A DNA stretch of 39,322 nt from a bacterium. Lineage in GTDB: Bacteria; Cyanobacteriota; Vampirovibrionia; Gastranaerophilales; Gastranaerophilaceae. Position 1 is the first letter of the stretch; each line of letters starts with the position of its first letter. The stretch covers positions 1-39,322 of the forward strand of contig JAFUXT010000006.1 of NCBI GenBank assembly GCA_017470815.1, read 5' to 3'. Below the pieces are notes generated by a model, which was not told where the DNA came from, searched no databases, and worked only from the letters and a program-made list of their open reading frames with translations. Position numbers and translations under genes: made by a program. Shown here piece by piece: positions 8,275 through 17,118 of this stretch.

Positions 8275-9021
8275 TTATGCAACAGAAACATATCCGGTAA
8301 TTTTGCTATCGTTTAATGCGTAACTTCTTTCTCCGACTTTATTTGATGTGTTCCCTTCAATTGTATAAACTTTTCCGTTTTCAATTCTTGTTACGATACC
8401 GGTATGAGAAACTTGTTTACCGTTTTTATTTCTGCCTTTGAAGATGATTATATCTCCGACTTTAGCTTGTGTAGAGAATTTACCATTGCTTCTGCCCCAT
8501 TCTAAAATTTGTGACACGCCGCTGAAGTGAGGAATATTAGCGCCTGATTCTCTTGCAACATAAGTCGCAAAATCAGCACACCATGCTTCTGTTCTGCCGC
8601 TTGTGAATTTTTTGTATGAACCGTCTTTTTCATTAAAGCCTAAGTATTTTTTTGCGGTATTAATCATTCTTGAGGCAAAATTAGTTATGGTTGTAACAAC
8701 ACTTGATGCGGTTCTTTTTGTTGAATCGTATAAGTTGCTTATTCTTGTAGTGACACTGCTCCACAAATTGCTGAAATTGAATGTCGGCATTGTAAAACTC
8801 GGCATTGAGAAATTGAACCAACTGCTAAACGGATTTGACCATGATGAAATTCCTTGTGGTGTTGGGGTATATGCAGGAAGATTATAAGCACCTGTTGTTA
8901 ATGTGCCAAATGTTGGATATCCGAACCCAAATATTGGTTGTTGAGGTGCCAAAGGAGTCTGAACAGGATTATAATATACTCCTGTCTGCAAATATGTTGG
9001 TATGCTATTCCACTGAATCAT
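8275..9021 (-). CDS. CHAP/NlpC-like amidase or peptidase
   Basis: ATG 9021 is chosen over an in-frame TTG at 9027; AAGGGG lies about 10 bases upstream. The 248-residue protein has a Pro/Phe/Trp-rich N-terminal 100 residues without a signal peptide, then a CHAP-type cysteine-hydrolase domain (about 118-248). The likely catalytic residues are Cys148 (in EAWCADF), His206 (in VSHTGIV) and Glu222 or Asn224 (in IEGNTS). CHAP domains cleave peptidoglycan peptides or amide bonds. The missing secretion signal is odd for such an enzyme. Its stop lies 2 bases from the 3' end of the opposing tRNA. Confidence 0.85.
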   Translation of the reverse strand: MIQWNSIPTYLQTGVYYNPVQTPLAPQQPIFGFGYPTFGTLTTGAYNLPAYTPTPQGISSWSNPFSSWFNFSMPSFTMPTFNFSNLWSSVTTRISNLYDSTKRTASSVVTTITNFASRMINTAKKYLGFNEKDGSYKKFTSGRTEAWCADFATYVARESGANIPHFSGVSQILEWGRSNGKFSTQAKVGDIIIFKGRNKNGKQVSHTGIVTRIENGKVYTIEGNTSNKVGERSYALNDSKITGYVSVA

Positions 9022-9086
9022 TCTCAAATATCCCCTTGTATATATAAAGTATATTTTCCGTAAACAATTGCTTTAATTATGCCAAA

Positions 9087-9103
9087 TGTAACAACATGTT
9101 ACA
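9087..9103. promoter_or_regulatory. Palindromic operator candidate between divergent genes
   Basis: TGTAACA-ACA-TGTTACA is a perfect 7+3+7 inverted repeat in the divergent intergenic region of the CHAP gene and the GH13-like gene. It looks like a dimeric repressor site; the regulator is unknown. Confidence 0.4.
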
Positions 9104-9186
9104 AATTATCTCTGCAATATTTAAACTAATTTTGTAAAATTTTTGTAATAAATCCCGTAATTATGTCAAAAATTTTTATTGAGGAT

Positions 9187-9195
9187 TGTTATAAT
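9187..9195 (+). promoter_or_regulatory. Extended -10 promoter of the GH13-like gene
   Basis: TGT-TATAAT matches TGnTATAAT; the -35 is weak. Transcription should begin near 9202, just before the AAGGAG site (9203-9208), leaving a very short leader. Confidence 0.5.
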
Positions 9196-9215
9196 TGACG
9201 GTAAGGAGTTCTTGT

Positions 9216-12200
9216 GTGAAAGTTAGTTTAAGTTTAAATCAGCCCGAAAATAAAAGCAAAATAAATTTTACCGGATACAAATGGGTCAAAGATGAGCATG
9301 GTTTCAGAAACTTTGAAACCTCTTATGTCTATGATGAAAATAATCAGGATTGCTATCTTGAAGTTTTTACATTGGATCATGATAAACATAACAATTATTT
9401 TATAAGTTCTCCGGCCAAAGCACGACAGGGCGGGTACAGAATAAAAATGAATCCGGGTGCTAACAGGATTAATCTTACAAAAACTTTCGGAATATTGCCT
9501 GATGCTCCGTTTGCATATCATTATGTTGTAAAAAATCACGACGGCGGGCAGGAATATTTACAGATAGATGCAGGTGACAGTATTGAAGAAGACCACAAGG
9601 CATATAATATTGTAGTGCCAAACGGTTCATTGATGTCAAAAGGCGGTTCAATGAAACTTGTCAATATTGATTCCCAGAATGTCGGAATAGTTTATGATGA
9701 ACATGGAAAATGGAAACTTGACAAAGAACTTCAGCAAAAGAGTCTTGATGCAGTAAAAACTCTTACAAATGTATTTGGCGGTACAGCAGCAGGTCTTGAA
9801 AAAGATATTGAAGAAGGTAAATTTGGCAGTTATTCAAGAATTATTTCTCTGCCTGTGTTTACGAGAGAAGATTTTACTTCACACAAATATTGGATAGAAA
9901 ATATTTTTCAGCCTTGTAATAGTCTGATGAATATGAATAATTACAGATCCTTACAGGAAAAAATGTTTGCAAAGAATCTTAATTTTGTTTCGGATGGTGC
10001 ATTTGTAAACGAAGGTCTGATGGGTACGCATTTTACAAATGTTTTGAAATGGGGAACAGAATCGCCTTATTTCAGATGGTTTAGGGCTACTAATCTTAAA
10101 GATTCTGCCCTTTCGCTCGGTGTTTTTCCGAAAAGAACAGAAAATGTTTCATGGAAACTTGTAAATTCTCCAAAACTTTATGTCCAAAACTCATTCGGTA
10201 AAGTAGAAGAAATGGAAAATCGTAAATATGATCCTTCAAAACCGACTTACATTCAATTCTTTGATAAAAGGCTTGTAACTGATAAAGAAAAAAAAGATTC
10301 TCAATTTTTAATCAAGGCTTATTCAAAACTTAATACAAAAGATATTTATGATTTGCATACTCATGATGATTCCGTATTTCCTTATTATTTTGAGGTTAAT
10401 CCAAAAACTGTCGCTGCAAATGTAAAAAGATTTAATGAACGTAATTTGTCTTTGTCAAAAGAAGATAAATTGGCATTTGACGGGTATGAAGCAGCAAGAA
10501 TAATGTCAAAATATGAAACTTTTGTTGTAGATGGCAAGTTTGAAAGCGGATTTGAAACATGGGATGCTAATCCTGATATTGCAAAACTAAACTTTGTTTT
10601 ATCTAATAACGACTTAAAAACTCTTAAAAATCTTCCTAATAAAGATGCATTGAGAGAAGAAGAAAATATAAGACAGGCAAATTGTCAGGTGCAGGATTAT
10701 ACTGTTGAAGGCGGTAAATACTGGACAAGAGTAACAAATGATATATTAAGACTGCATGTTGCTCAAACGCTTTCAAATGTTGATGCGCAAAATCCAAATG
10801 CAGTTTACCAAAAAATTCTCGGATTATCAGATGATAATCATTTTCCGAAGGCTTTAAAATCGCAATTAACCCAAAATGAAGTGGAAAATGTTTTAGATGG
10901 TTGCTATAAGGTGACAAGAAAACTTTCTGATGAACCAAAAGAAGATCAAATTCTTGAACAACTTATGAATATGTCGTTAGAAACAGTGGAATTTGGTACA
11001 AATCTTGTCGGAGTTCTCGGTTCTCCGTTAATATCAAAAAGAGCCGTAACAGAAGATGAAGTCGGGGTTTCAAGATATGATATTTATAAAAACGGCAACA
11101 GAAATCTATTACCTGAGTATGCAAAAACTTATAATGCAATGGATAACATTTACAAGAATGAGATGTCAAATTTTGCGATAAAGGTTTTAGATGAAGTTAA
11201 CGACAAATTATCAAAGGAGAATAAACTCTTTAATGAAAATGCTGTGACAGAATTCGGACAGTATGTCCTTCCTATAATAGTTCCGCAGATTGCAAAATTT
11301 GCACTTGTAAAAGCATTTGCCCCAAAAGCGGATGTTACTTATGATAAGAAAACAGGCGAAATCACTTATGATTATAATGCTCTTTTAAATACTCATCTTC
11401 AGTCTTTAGATTTACCAAAAGCAGGTTCTCCGCAAGATGAAGCGATGCTTGTTCTTGAAAAGATGAAAAATGGTATTGCAGATATTTCTTCAGATTCTCA
11501 GGACTTAATCATAAAAAGTATCTTAGCAACGCTTAAAAATACCAATGCCGAAAGTTTCAAACTCGCAGATTTGATTATAGATAAAACGCAATCAGGTCTT
11601 GATTGGAGAATAGATGCTACAAAAGATATTGCAGATATTGATTCTTTAAGAACTCACAAACAACCGTTTGAAGATATTTGGAATGATGTTAATCAATTCT
11701 GGAAAAAATTTGCAAAAGGAATATATTCACAGAATCCTAATTCATATATTGTTGCTGAAATAACAGATGAGGATTCATTATTTGACAGTGCATTTGGTCC
11801 TCAATCTCCGACTTATCCGAGCAAAAAGGATATTCTACCAAAATTCCTTCGCAATACGGGCATTACCGCAAATGCACAGTATTCAAAATTTTTCTATGAT
11901 ATTGTAAAACTCTATTCTCGTTCGTTTGAAGATGCAAAAACAATGGATGCGGATGAAAATACCTTTGCACTTGCTGACCATTTAAAATCAACGCTTATGT
12001 CAGCTGACGGTTCATTATTAAAAGCATTTTCTTTGCCGGCAATAAATTATGCATATACATTTATCGGTAACCACGATAAGCCAAGAGCATTACACTGTGC
12101 GGCGCTTGATATGGATATGTTCTATGCTGATTTGACATTTGTTGAAGACAAAAAGCACAGAATGGATGCTTACAGACTTATTAAAGATAAATCCTTAGAC

Positions 12201-13358
12201 CATGTAACAGATGAAGAAGTCTTGCATTACAATTTTGATAATATTTCTCCTAAGGCTGTTGCAATGGGAATGGCATTGAGAAAAGGAATGATTGATGTCC
12301 TAAGAGGTTATAAAAAGGATATGAGTCAGGAAGAATTTGACAGAAACTTTATTGCAATAAGTAAAGCCGTTGCCGATTTAAGTTCCGGTAAATTTGGAGA
12401 TATAAGATTTGACGGTGATTCTTTCGGGGTTAAGCCTATTGATGTTAATATCAAAAAAGTTGTAGAACAGGCACAAAATCGTTACGGATTCAAACTTTCA
12501 AATCATGAACAGGCAAAGAAATTCGAAGACGATGCTTTTGAAGCGATTATGAAGCCTGCTATGACAAAAGTTCTTGCTATGATGCAAATTCTTGCAGCAA
12601 TGCCCGGTATGCCTACTTTGTATGACGGTGATGATTTGGGGGCGACAGGTTACGATACCGAAAAGAAAAATGTTTATTTGCAGGGCCGACAAAGAGTTCA
12701 CAACGAATGGGCAGATGTGGAAAGCCCAAGATACAAAAAATTCATAGCCGAATATAAAGAAAAATTTGATAAGGCAATGGGTATAAGAAGAAAACCTGAA
12801 TGTAACCCTCTAAATAACGGTGCGCCGTTTGTTCTCCCAATGCAGCACGGTTATAATCCTTTTGGCGGGGACAAAAATAACTATAATATACCGGCTGTTT
12901 TACAGCAAAGTACTGACGGAAGAATGACAATTTCTTTATTTAACTTGCACCGTAATGTTGATGATAAACGTCCTCATTATGACAATGAACAGGCTCTCGA
13001 TACAAAATGTATAAAACTTCCACAGATAGAACTCAATCACGAAGGCGACACCGAAATGAACGGTACTATGGGTGTCGGTATTAAAGGTCTAAGAAATAAC
13101 ATAAAATTTTATAATGCAAACGATCCGAATGATGTTTATTATGTAAATATTGTCGGTGACAGATATATTATAAAAAGAGGAACTGATGGCGGTCAAATAA
13201 CAATCAATGACCCGACACTTGTATTATACAGCAATCCTGTTGATGCTCCGTTATCATTTACCGGACAATATCATGTTAAACAAGGGGTAAATACTATCAA
13301 TAATGCTTATACTCCAAAGAATAACGAATGTGGTAGACAACTCTGTTTGTGTAAATAA
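9216..13358 (+). CDS. Giant alpha-amylase-family (GH13) protein
   Basis: Start GTG 9216 lies 7 bases after AAGGAG; an in-frame TTG at 9195 overlaps the -10 box and would lie upstream of transcription. The product has 1380 residues and no signal peptide. The GH13 regions can be recognised: region I-like FVSDGAFVNEGLMGTHF near residue 260, region II GLDWRIDATKDI with nucleophile Asp800, region III IVAEITDED with acid/base Glu848, and region IV FIGNHDKPRA with Asp954. MPTLYDGDDLGATGYD is also typical of the barrel end. It probably acts on an alpha-glucan inside the cell. About 540 residues separate regions I and II, far more than usual, and the N-terminal 200 residues resemble no module I know. 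Substrate is unknown. Confidence 0.8.
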   Translation: MKVSLSLNQPENKSKINFTGYKWVKDEHGFRNFETSYVYDENNQDCYLEVFTLDHDKHNNYFISSPAKARQGGYRIKMNPGANRINLTKTFGILPDAPFAYHYVVKNHDGGQEYLQIDAGDSIEEDHKAYNIVVPNGSLMSKGGSMKLVNIDSQNVGIVYDEHGKWKLDKELQQKSLDAVKTLTNVFGGTAAGLEKDIEEGKFGSYSRIISLPVFTREDFTSHKYWIENIFQPCNSLMNMNNYRSLQEKMFAKNLNFVSDGAFVNEGLMGTHFTNVLKWGTESPYFRWFRATNLKDSALSLGVFPKRTENVSWKLVNSPKLYVQNSFGKVEEMENRKYDPSKPTYIQFFDKRLVTDKEKKDSQFLIKAYSKLNTKDIYDLHTHDDSVFPYYFEVNPKTVAANVKRFNERNLSLSKEDKLAFDGYEAARIMSKYETFVVDGKFESGFETWDANPDIAKLNFVLSNNDLKTLKNLPNKDALREEENIRQANCQVQDYTVEGGKYWTRVTNDILRLHVAQTLSNVDAQNPNAVYQKILGLSDDNHFPKALKSQLTQNEVENVLDGCYKVTRKLSDEPKEDQILEQLMNMSLETVEFGTNLVGVLGSPLISKRAVTEDEVGVSRYDIYKNGNRNLLPEYAKTYNAMDNIYKNEMSNFAIKVLDEVNDKLSKENKLFNENAVTEFGQYVLPIIVPQIAKFALVKAFAPKADVTYDKKTGEITYDYNALLNTHLQSLDLPKAGSPQDEAMLVLEKMKNGIADISSDSQDLIIKSILATLKNTNAESFKLADLIIDKTQSGLDWRIDATKDIADIDSLRTHKQPFEDIWNDVNQFWKKFAKGIYSQNPNSYIVAEITDEDSLFDSAFGPQSPTYPSKKDILPKFLRNTGITANAQYSKFFYDIVKLYSRSFEDAKTMDADENTFALADHLKSTLMSADGSLLKAFSLPAINYAYTFIGNHDKPRALHCAALDMDMFYADLTFVEDKKHRMDAYRLIKDKSLDHVTDEEVLHYNFDNISPKAVAMGMALRKGMIDVLRGYKKDMSQEEFDRNFIAISKAVADLSSGKFGDIRFDGDSFGVKPIDVNIKKVVEQAQNRYGFKLSNHEQAKKFEDDAFEAIMKPAMTKVLAMMQILAAMPGMPTLYDGDDLGATGYDTEKKNVYLQGRQRVHNEWADVESPRYKKFIAEYKEKFDKAMGIRRKPECNPLNNGAPFVLPMQHGYNPFGGDKNNYNIPAVLQQSTDGRMTISLFNLHRNVDDKRPHYDNEQALDTKCIKLPQIELNHEGDTEMNGTMGVGIKGLRNNIKFYNANDPNDVYYVNIVGDRYIIKRGTDGGQITINDPTLVLYSNPVDAPLSFTGQYHVKQGVNTINNAYTPKNNECGRQLCLCK

Positions 13359-13379
13359 GTTTTAATTTCCAAAAATAAA

Positions 13380-13388
13380 TGGTATAAT
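13380..13388 (+). promoter_or_regulatory. Extended -10 promoter of metF (leaderless start likely)
   Basis: TGG-TATAAT is followed after only 6 bases by the metF ATG (13395). Transcription would therefore begin at or beside the start codon, and there is no room for a ribosome binding site. Confidence 0.55.
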
Positions 13389-13394
13389 CTCTCT

Positions 13395-14255
13395 ATGGAA
13401 CTTTCCGAAATATATCAAAAAGAGAGATATGGAGTCTTGGGCGATTTTTCACCAAAAATTTCGTTTGAAATTTTTCCTCCCAAAAACGGGGATATTTCTT
13501 CCCTTTTTGAAGAACTTCGGATTTTAAAGAGATATAATCCTGTTTTGGTTTCATTGACTTACGGTGCAAGCGGAGGGTTAAACAGATTTTCTTATGAAGA
13601 TTTAAAAAGCATAAGAGATTTGGAATTTAACTTAATGCCTCATTTTACTTGTGTTTCCATGTTAAAAGATGAAATAGAAAAGCATATTGTCGCGGTTGAA
13701 AATTTGGGAATAGAAAATATTTTGGCTTTACGCGGAGATATTCCTGATTATATCAATCCTGAAGAACTTGATTTTTTTCATGCGAATGAACTTGTTGAAT
13801 TTATACAGGCAAAGACAACTCTTTCAATAGGGGTTGCCGGTTATCCTGAAGGACATATTGAAAGCAAAAACTTAAAAGACGATATAAAATATTTAAAGAA
13901 AAAGGTAGAAAAAGGTGCAAGTGCAATTTTTACGCAGTTATTTTTTGAAAATGATAAATTGTATCGTTATATTGAAACTGTCGAGAATGCGGGTATAAAT
14001 TGTCCGGTTATCGCTGGGATTATGCCTGTCAGGAGTCTTAAACAAATTGAAAAAATGACATCAATGGCAAGAGTGAGCGTACCGAAAAAATTTATTGAAA
14101 AACTCGAAAAATTCCCAAATGATTCAATACAAATCGGAACGGAATTTGCAATAGAACAATGCCAAAATTTGATAGAAAACGGTGTGACATCGCTGCACTT
14201 TTTTACACTTAATCATAGTGACCAAACAAGTGAAATATTAGATAATATATTATAA
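13395..14255 (+). CDS. metF: Methylenetetrahydrofolate reductase
   Basis: MetF reduces 5,10-methylene-THF to 5-methyl-THF with FAD, supplying the methyl group for methionine and hence SAM. The protein is 286 residues, a usual bacterial length. Visible family blocks are SFEIFPPK with the catalytic Glu25, VSLTYGASGG, ILALRGDIP, VAGYPEGH, TQLFF and AGIMPV. ATG 13395 follows TATAAT by only 6 bases, so the mRNA is probably leaderless. deoC follows after 15 bases with its own AGGAG site and is likely cotranscribed. No SAM riboswitch precedes this gene, although one lies in the mobile element at 27062-27147. Confidence 0.96.
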   Translation: MELSEIYQKERYGVLGDFSPKISFEIFPPKNGDISSLFEELRILKRYNPVLVSLTYGASGGLNRFSYEDLKSIRDLEFNLMPHFTCVSMLKDEIEKHIVAVENLGIENILALRGDIPDYINPEELDFFHANELVEFIQAKTTLSIGVAGYPEGHIESKNLKDDIKYLKKKVEKGASAIFTQLFFENDKLYRYIETVENAGINCPVIAGIMPVRSLKQIEKMTSMARVSVPKKFIEKLEKFPNDSIQIGTEFAIEQCQNLIENGVTSLHFFTLNHSDQTSEILDNIL

Positions 14256-14270
14256 ACAGGAGAAGCAGAT

Positions 14271-14924
14271 ATGGTGGATTTAAATAAATATATTGAACAT
14301 ACTCTATTAAAACAGGATGCAACTGAAAATGACCTTATAAAACTTTTTGATGAAGCAAAAGAAAATAATTTCTTTGGAGTTTGTGTCAATCCTTGTTATG
14401 TAAAACTTGCACATGAACATTTAAAAGATAGTGATGTAAAAATAGTTACAGTCATTGGTTTCCCTTTAGGTGCAAATTCAACCGAAGTCAAAGTTTTTGA
14501 AACAAAAAAAGCAATTGAAGACGGCGCAGATGAAATTGATATGGTCATAAACGGAACAAAACTCAAAGATAATGACAAAGATTTTATTGTGAATGAAATC
14601 AAGTCCATTAAACAGGCATGCGCAGGTCATAATTTAAAGGTTATTATTGAAACTGACTTACTAAGCAGAGAAGAAATAGTAAGAGCGTGTGAGTATTCAA
14701 TATTGGGCGGTGCAGATTTTGTAAAAACTTCAACAGGATTTGTAAAAGGTGGTGTAGGTGCAAAGGCTGAAGATGTAAAACTTATGCTTGACACCGTAAA
14801 AGATGCCGGATTAAAGGTTAAGGCATCAGGCGGTATTCGTGACAGGCAAGCGGCTCTTGATATGATAAATGCAGGTGCAGTACGTTTAGGTACAAGTTCA
14901 GGGGTGAAAATTGTAAAAGATTAA
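14271..14924 (+). CDS. deoC: Deoxyribose-phosphate aldolase
   Basis: DeoC splits 2-deoxyribose-5-phosphate into glyceraldehyde-3-phosphate and acetaldehyde, the last step of deoxynucleoside breakdown. At 217 residues it is a normal class I aldolase. The Schiff-base Lys152 lies in VKTSTGF, with supporting Lys184 (KVKASGGIR) and the acidic block DEIDMVI near residue 90. AGGAG lies upstream of the ATG at normal distance. Next to preA it suggests salvage or degradation of pyrimidine deoxynucleosides. Confidence 0.96.
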   Translation: MVDLNKYIEHTLLKQDATENDLIKLFDEAKENNFFGVCVNPCYVKLAHEHLKDSDVKIVTVIGFPLGANSTEVKVFETKKAIEDGADEIDMVINGTKLKDNDKDFIVNEIKSIKQACAGHNLKVIIETDLLSREEIVRACEYSILGGADFVKTSTGFVKGGVGAKAEDVKLMLDTVKDAGLKVKASGGIRDRQAALDMINAGAVRLGTSSGVKIVKD

Positions 14925-14934
14925 GCCAATTTGC

Positions 14935-14963
14935 TTACTAAACCTGAAAAATAGTGATATAAT
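14935..14963 (+). promoter_or_regulatory. Promoter of preA
   Basis: TATAAT (14958-14963) with TGA directly before it forms an extended -10; a weak TTACTA (14935-14940) sits 17 bases upstream. The gap of 74 bases after deoC supports separate transcription. Confidence 0.5.
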
Positions 14964-14998
14964 GTTTCGCAAGATATATGTTAAAAAGGGGTTATAAT

Positions 14999-16180
14999 AT
15001 GGCTACATTGAAAACATCAATATTAGGAATAGAGTTTGAAAATCCGTTTCTGTTGGCATCTGCGCCTCCTACTGCGTCGATAGAGGGTATAGATAAAGCC
15101 TTTGAAATGGGATGGGGCGGTGCTGTTTTAAAAACAATAACTCCTGATGATTTGGAAATGATTGAAGCAAGCCCCCGCTATGCAGCAATCAAGGAGAAAG
15201 GTAAAGTTATCTGTTTTCAGAATATAGAATTATTGAGCCATGAGACAATTAAGTATTGGGTTGACGGAATTAAATATTTAAAAGAAAAACACCCGACAAA
15301 AGTTATAATAGCAAGTATTATGGCTACTTTGGATCGTGATGAATGGCAAAATATTGTCAAAATACTTAATGAAACTCCGATAGATGCCTATGAACTCAAT
15401 TTCTCATGTCCTCATGGCATGCCGGAAAGGAATATCGGTATGGCTATCGGAACAAATACTGATATTTCTATACTTATTACATCTTGGGTAAAATCTGTTG
15501 CCACAAAACCTGTATTTGTAAAATTAACCCCAAATGTAACCGATATAGCCTGGATTGCCCAGGCCGTAGAAAAAGCAGGTGCTGATGGTTTTGCTGCAAT
15601 AAATACCGTGCAGGGGTTTATGGGTATTAATCTCGATACTTTAGAGCCTGTTCTTAATATAGACGGGTATTCAACCTATGGCGGATTGTCAGGCGAAGCC
15701 GTAAAACCGATTGGCTTCAGATGTGTTGCTCAATTAAGACAAAATTCCGATTTGCCTATTTTGGGGATGGGCGGAATTTCAAATTGGGAGGATGCAGCGC
15801 AATATATCGCTGTCGGTTCGGATGCGGTTCAGGTTTGTACGGAAGTTATGCTAAACGGTTATGGTATTATTAACGGTTTAAAATCAGGATTATTAAATTT
15901 TTTGGAAACCAAGGGATTTAATGACATATCCGAATTGAAAAATATTGCAGTTAAAAAAATTACTTCTCACGAAAATTTAAATAAAAAATCACACCTTTAT
16001 CCTTTAGTTGACAGAGAAAAGTGCATAAAATGCGGAAAATGTGTAAAAATATGCTCAGAATCCGAATATAATGCGCTAAGCACTGATAAAGACTGCGTAT
16101 ATTTAGATAAAAAGTCTTGTGCAGGATGTTCATTGTGTTCTCATGTATGTCCAAAAGAAGCAATAAAAATGTGTGGTTAA
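14999..16180 (+). CDS. preA: PreA-like dihydropyrimidine dehydrogenase subunit
   Basis: PreA reduces uracil or thymine in the NAD-dependent dihydropyrimidine dehydrogenase. ATG 14999 is chosen because AAAGGGG precedes it by 7 bases; an upstream in-frame ATG at 14978 has no such site. The 393-residue protein has a dihydroorotate-dehydrogenase-type FMN barrel (about 1-310, with YELNFSCPHGMPERN, VFVKLTPNVTD, GGLSGEAVKPIG and ILGMGGI) and a C-terminal ferredoxin-like domain with two CxxCxxCxxxC clusters (CIKCGKCVKIC and CAGCSLCSHVC). The usual partner PreT, which passes electrons from NAD(P)H, is not in the window. A related flavin barrel enzyme is possible. Confidence 0.88.
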   Translation: MATLKTSILGIEFENPFLLASAPPTASIEGIDKAFEMGWGGAVLKTITPDDLEMIEASPRYAAIKEKGKVICFQNIELLSHETIKYWVDGIKYLKEKHPTKVIIASIMATLDRDEWQNIVKILNETPIDAYELNFSCPHGMPERNIGMAIGTNTDISILITSWVKSVATKPVFVKLTPNVTDIAWIAQAVEKAGADGFAAINTVQGFMGINLDTLEPVLNIDGYSTYGGLSGEAVKPIGFRCVAQLRQNSDLPILGMGGISNWEDAAQYIAVGSDAVQVCTEVMLNGYGIINGLKSGLLNFLETKGFNDISELKNIAVKKITSHENLNKKSHLYPLVDREKCIKCGKCVKICSESEYNALSTDKDCVYLDKKSCAGCSLCSHVCPKEAIKMCG

Positions 16181-16187
16181 AGATTAT

Positions 16188-17114
16188 CTATTTGCTAAAA
16201 GTTTCTTTTCTTAACTGTTCAAGTTCTTCTTTAATTTCTGCGGATTTGTGTTCAAGCCTGTTATATACTTTTGAATTCATTTCACCGCCTATGAGCAAAA
16301 GGATTGATGTGTAATAAAGCCAAATCATAAGGATAAAGAATGCTCCGATTGTGCCAAATACGATGTTATAAGTTGACAAATTGTTTACATACAAAGAAAA
16401 ACCCCATGAACCGATTAACCAAAAGGTCGTGAAAAATATAGTTCCAGGGATTGCGCTTTTGCGTTTGAATTTGTCATTTCCTCTCAAATCAGGCAAAATG
16501 TAGTAACTCAAAAATGCGAGTATATATAATGCTAAAAATGATACAGGCCAGCGCAATGTTAATATCGTGTATGCAATTGTTTTTGATAAACCAAAATTGT
16601 TTACAAAAAACGTGACAATCACTTTCCCGAAAATGATTACGTTAATTGTCAGAAATAGTATTAAAACATTTACAAAAACCATTAGAAGCGACAAAATTCT
16701 TGTATAGAGAAAGCTTCTGGTTTCTTCCACCTTATATGCCCTATTCAGCCCTTTCAGTATTACTGCAACACCGTTTAATGATAAAAACAATGACGTACAA
16801 ATCCCGATTATTGCCATTAGTTTTCCGTGTCCGAAAATCATTGTTTGATTCAGTACGCTTTGCAATAAATCCATTGTTTGATGTGGGGTAATTTTTGATA
16901 ATACCTTCAAAATAGGATCCATATAAGAGCGGTTGCCCATCCAGCCAAAAATTGCCATCAAAAATAACATGAACGGGAAAATGCCTACAACAAGCATAAA
17001 ACCCATCTCTGCAGCCATTCCGAAAAAGTCGTTTTTAATAATTGATCTTATCAATGCAATAAGCCAATGGGTGCATTTATTTTTCATTAAGTTTTTAATG
17101 ATATCTTTTATCAT
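16188..17114 (-). CDS. YihY/BrkB family membrane protein
   Basis: A 308-residue integral membrane protein with about six membrane segments. The start is preceded by the family block AAEMGFMLVVGIFPFMLFLMA, and LNRAYKVEETRSF and the final IWLYYTSILLLIGGEMN block are typical of YihY/BrkB (once misannotated as RNase BN). The molecular function is unproven. The C-terminal tail is charged and helical. It starts 4 bases after the stop of the nrnA-like gene and is almost certainly cotranscribed. It converges with preA, with 7 bases between stops. Confidence 0.93.
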   Translation of the reverse strand: MIKDIIKNLMKNKCTHWLIALIRSIIKNDFFGMAAEMGFMLVVGIFPFMLFLMAIFGWMGNRSYMDPILKVLSKITPHQTMDLLQSVLNQTMIFGHGKLMAIIGICTSLFLSLNGVAVILKGLNRAYKVEETRSFLYTRILSLLMVFVNVLILFLTINVIIFGKVIVTFFVNNFGLSKTIAYTILTLRWPVSFLALYILAFLSYYILPDLRGNDKFKRKSAIPGTIFFTTFWLIGSWGFSLYVNNLSTYNIVFGTIGAFFILMIWLYYTSILLLIGGEMNSKVYNRLEHKSAEIKEELEQLRKETFSK

Positions 17115-17118
17115 AATC

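Noticed and set aside
9087..9103. NtcA-type site
   Set aside because: NtcA sites have GTA-N8-TAC; here the spacing is 9, and the symmetry fits a different dimeric regulator.
9195..9215. TTG at 9195 as start of the GH13-like gene
   Set aside because: It overlaps the -10 box and precedes the AAGGAG site; GTG 9216 is properly spaced.
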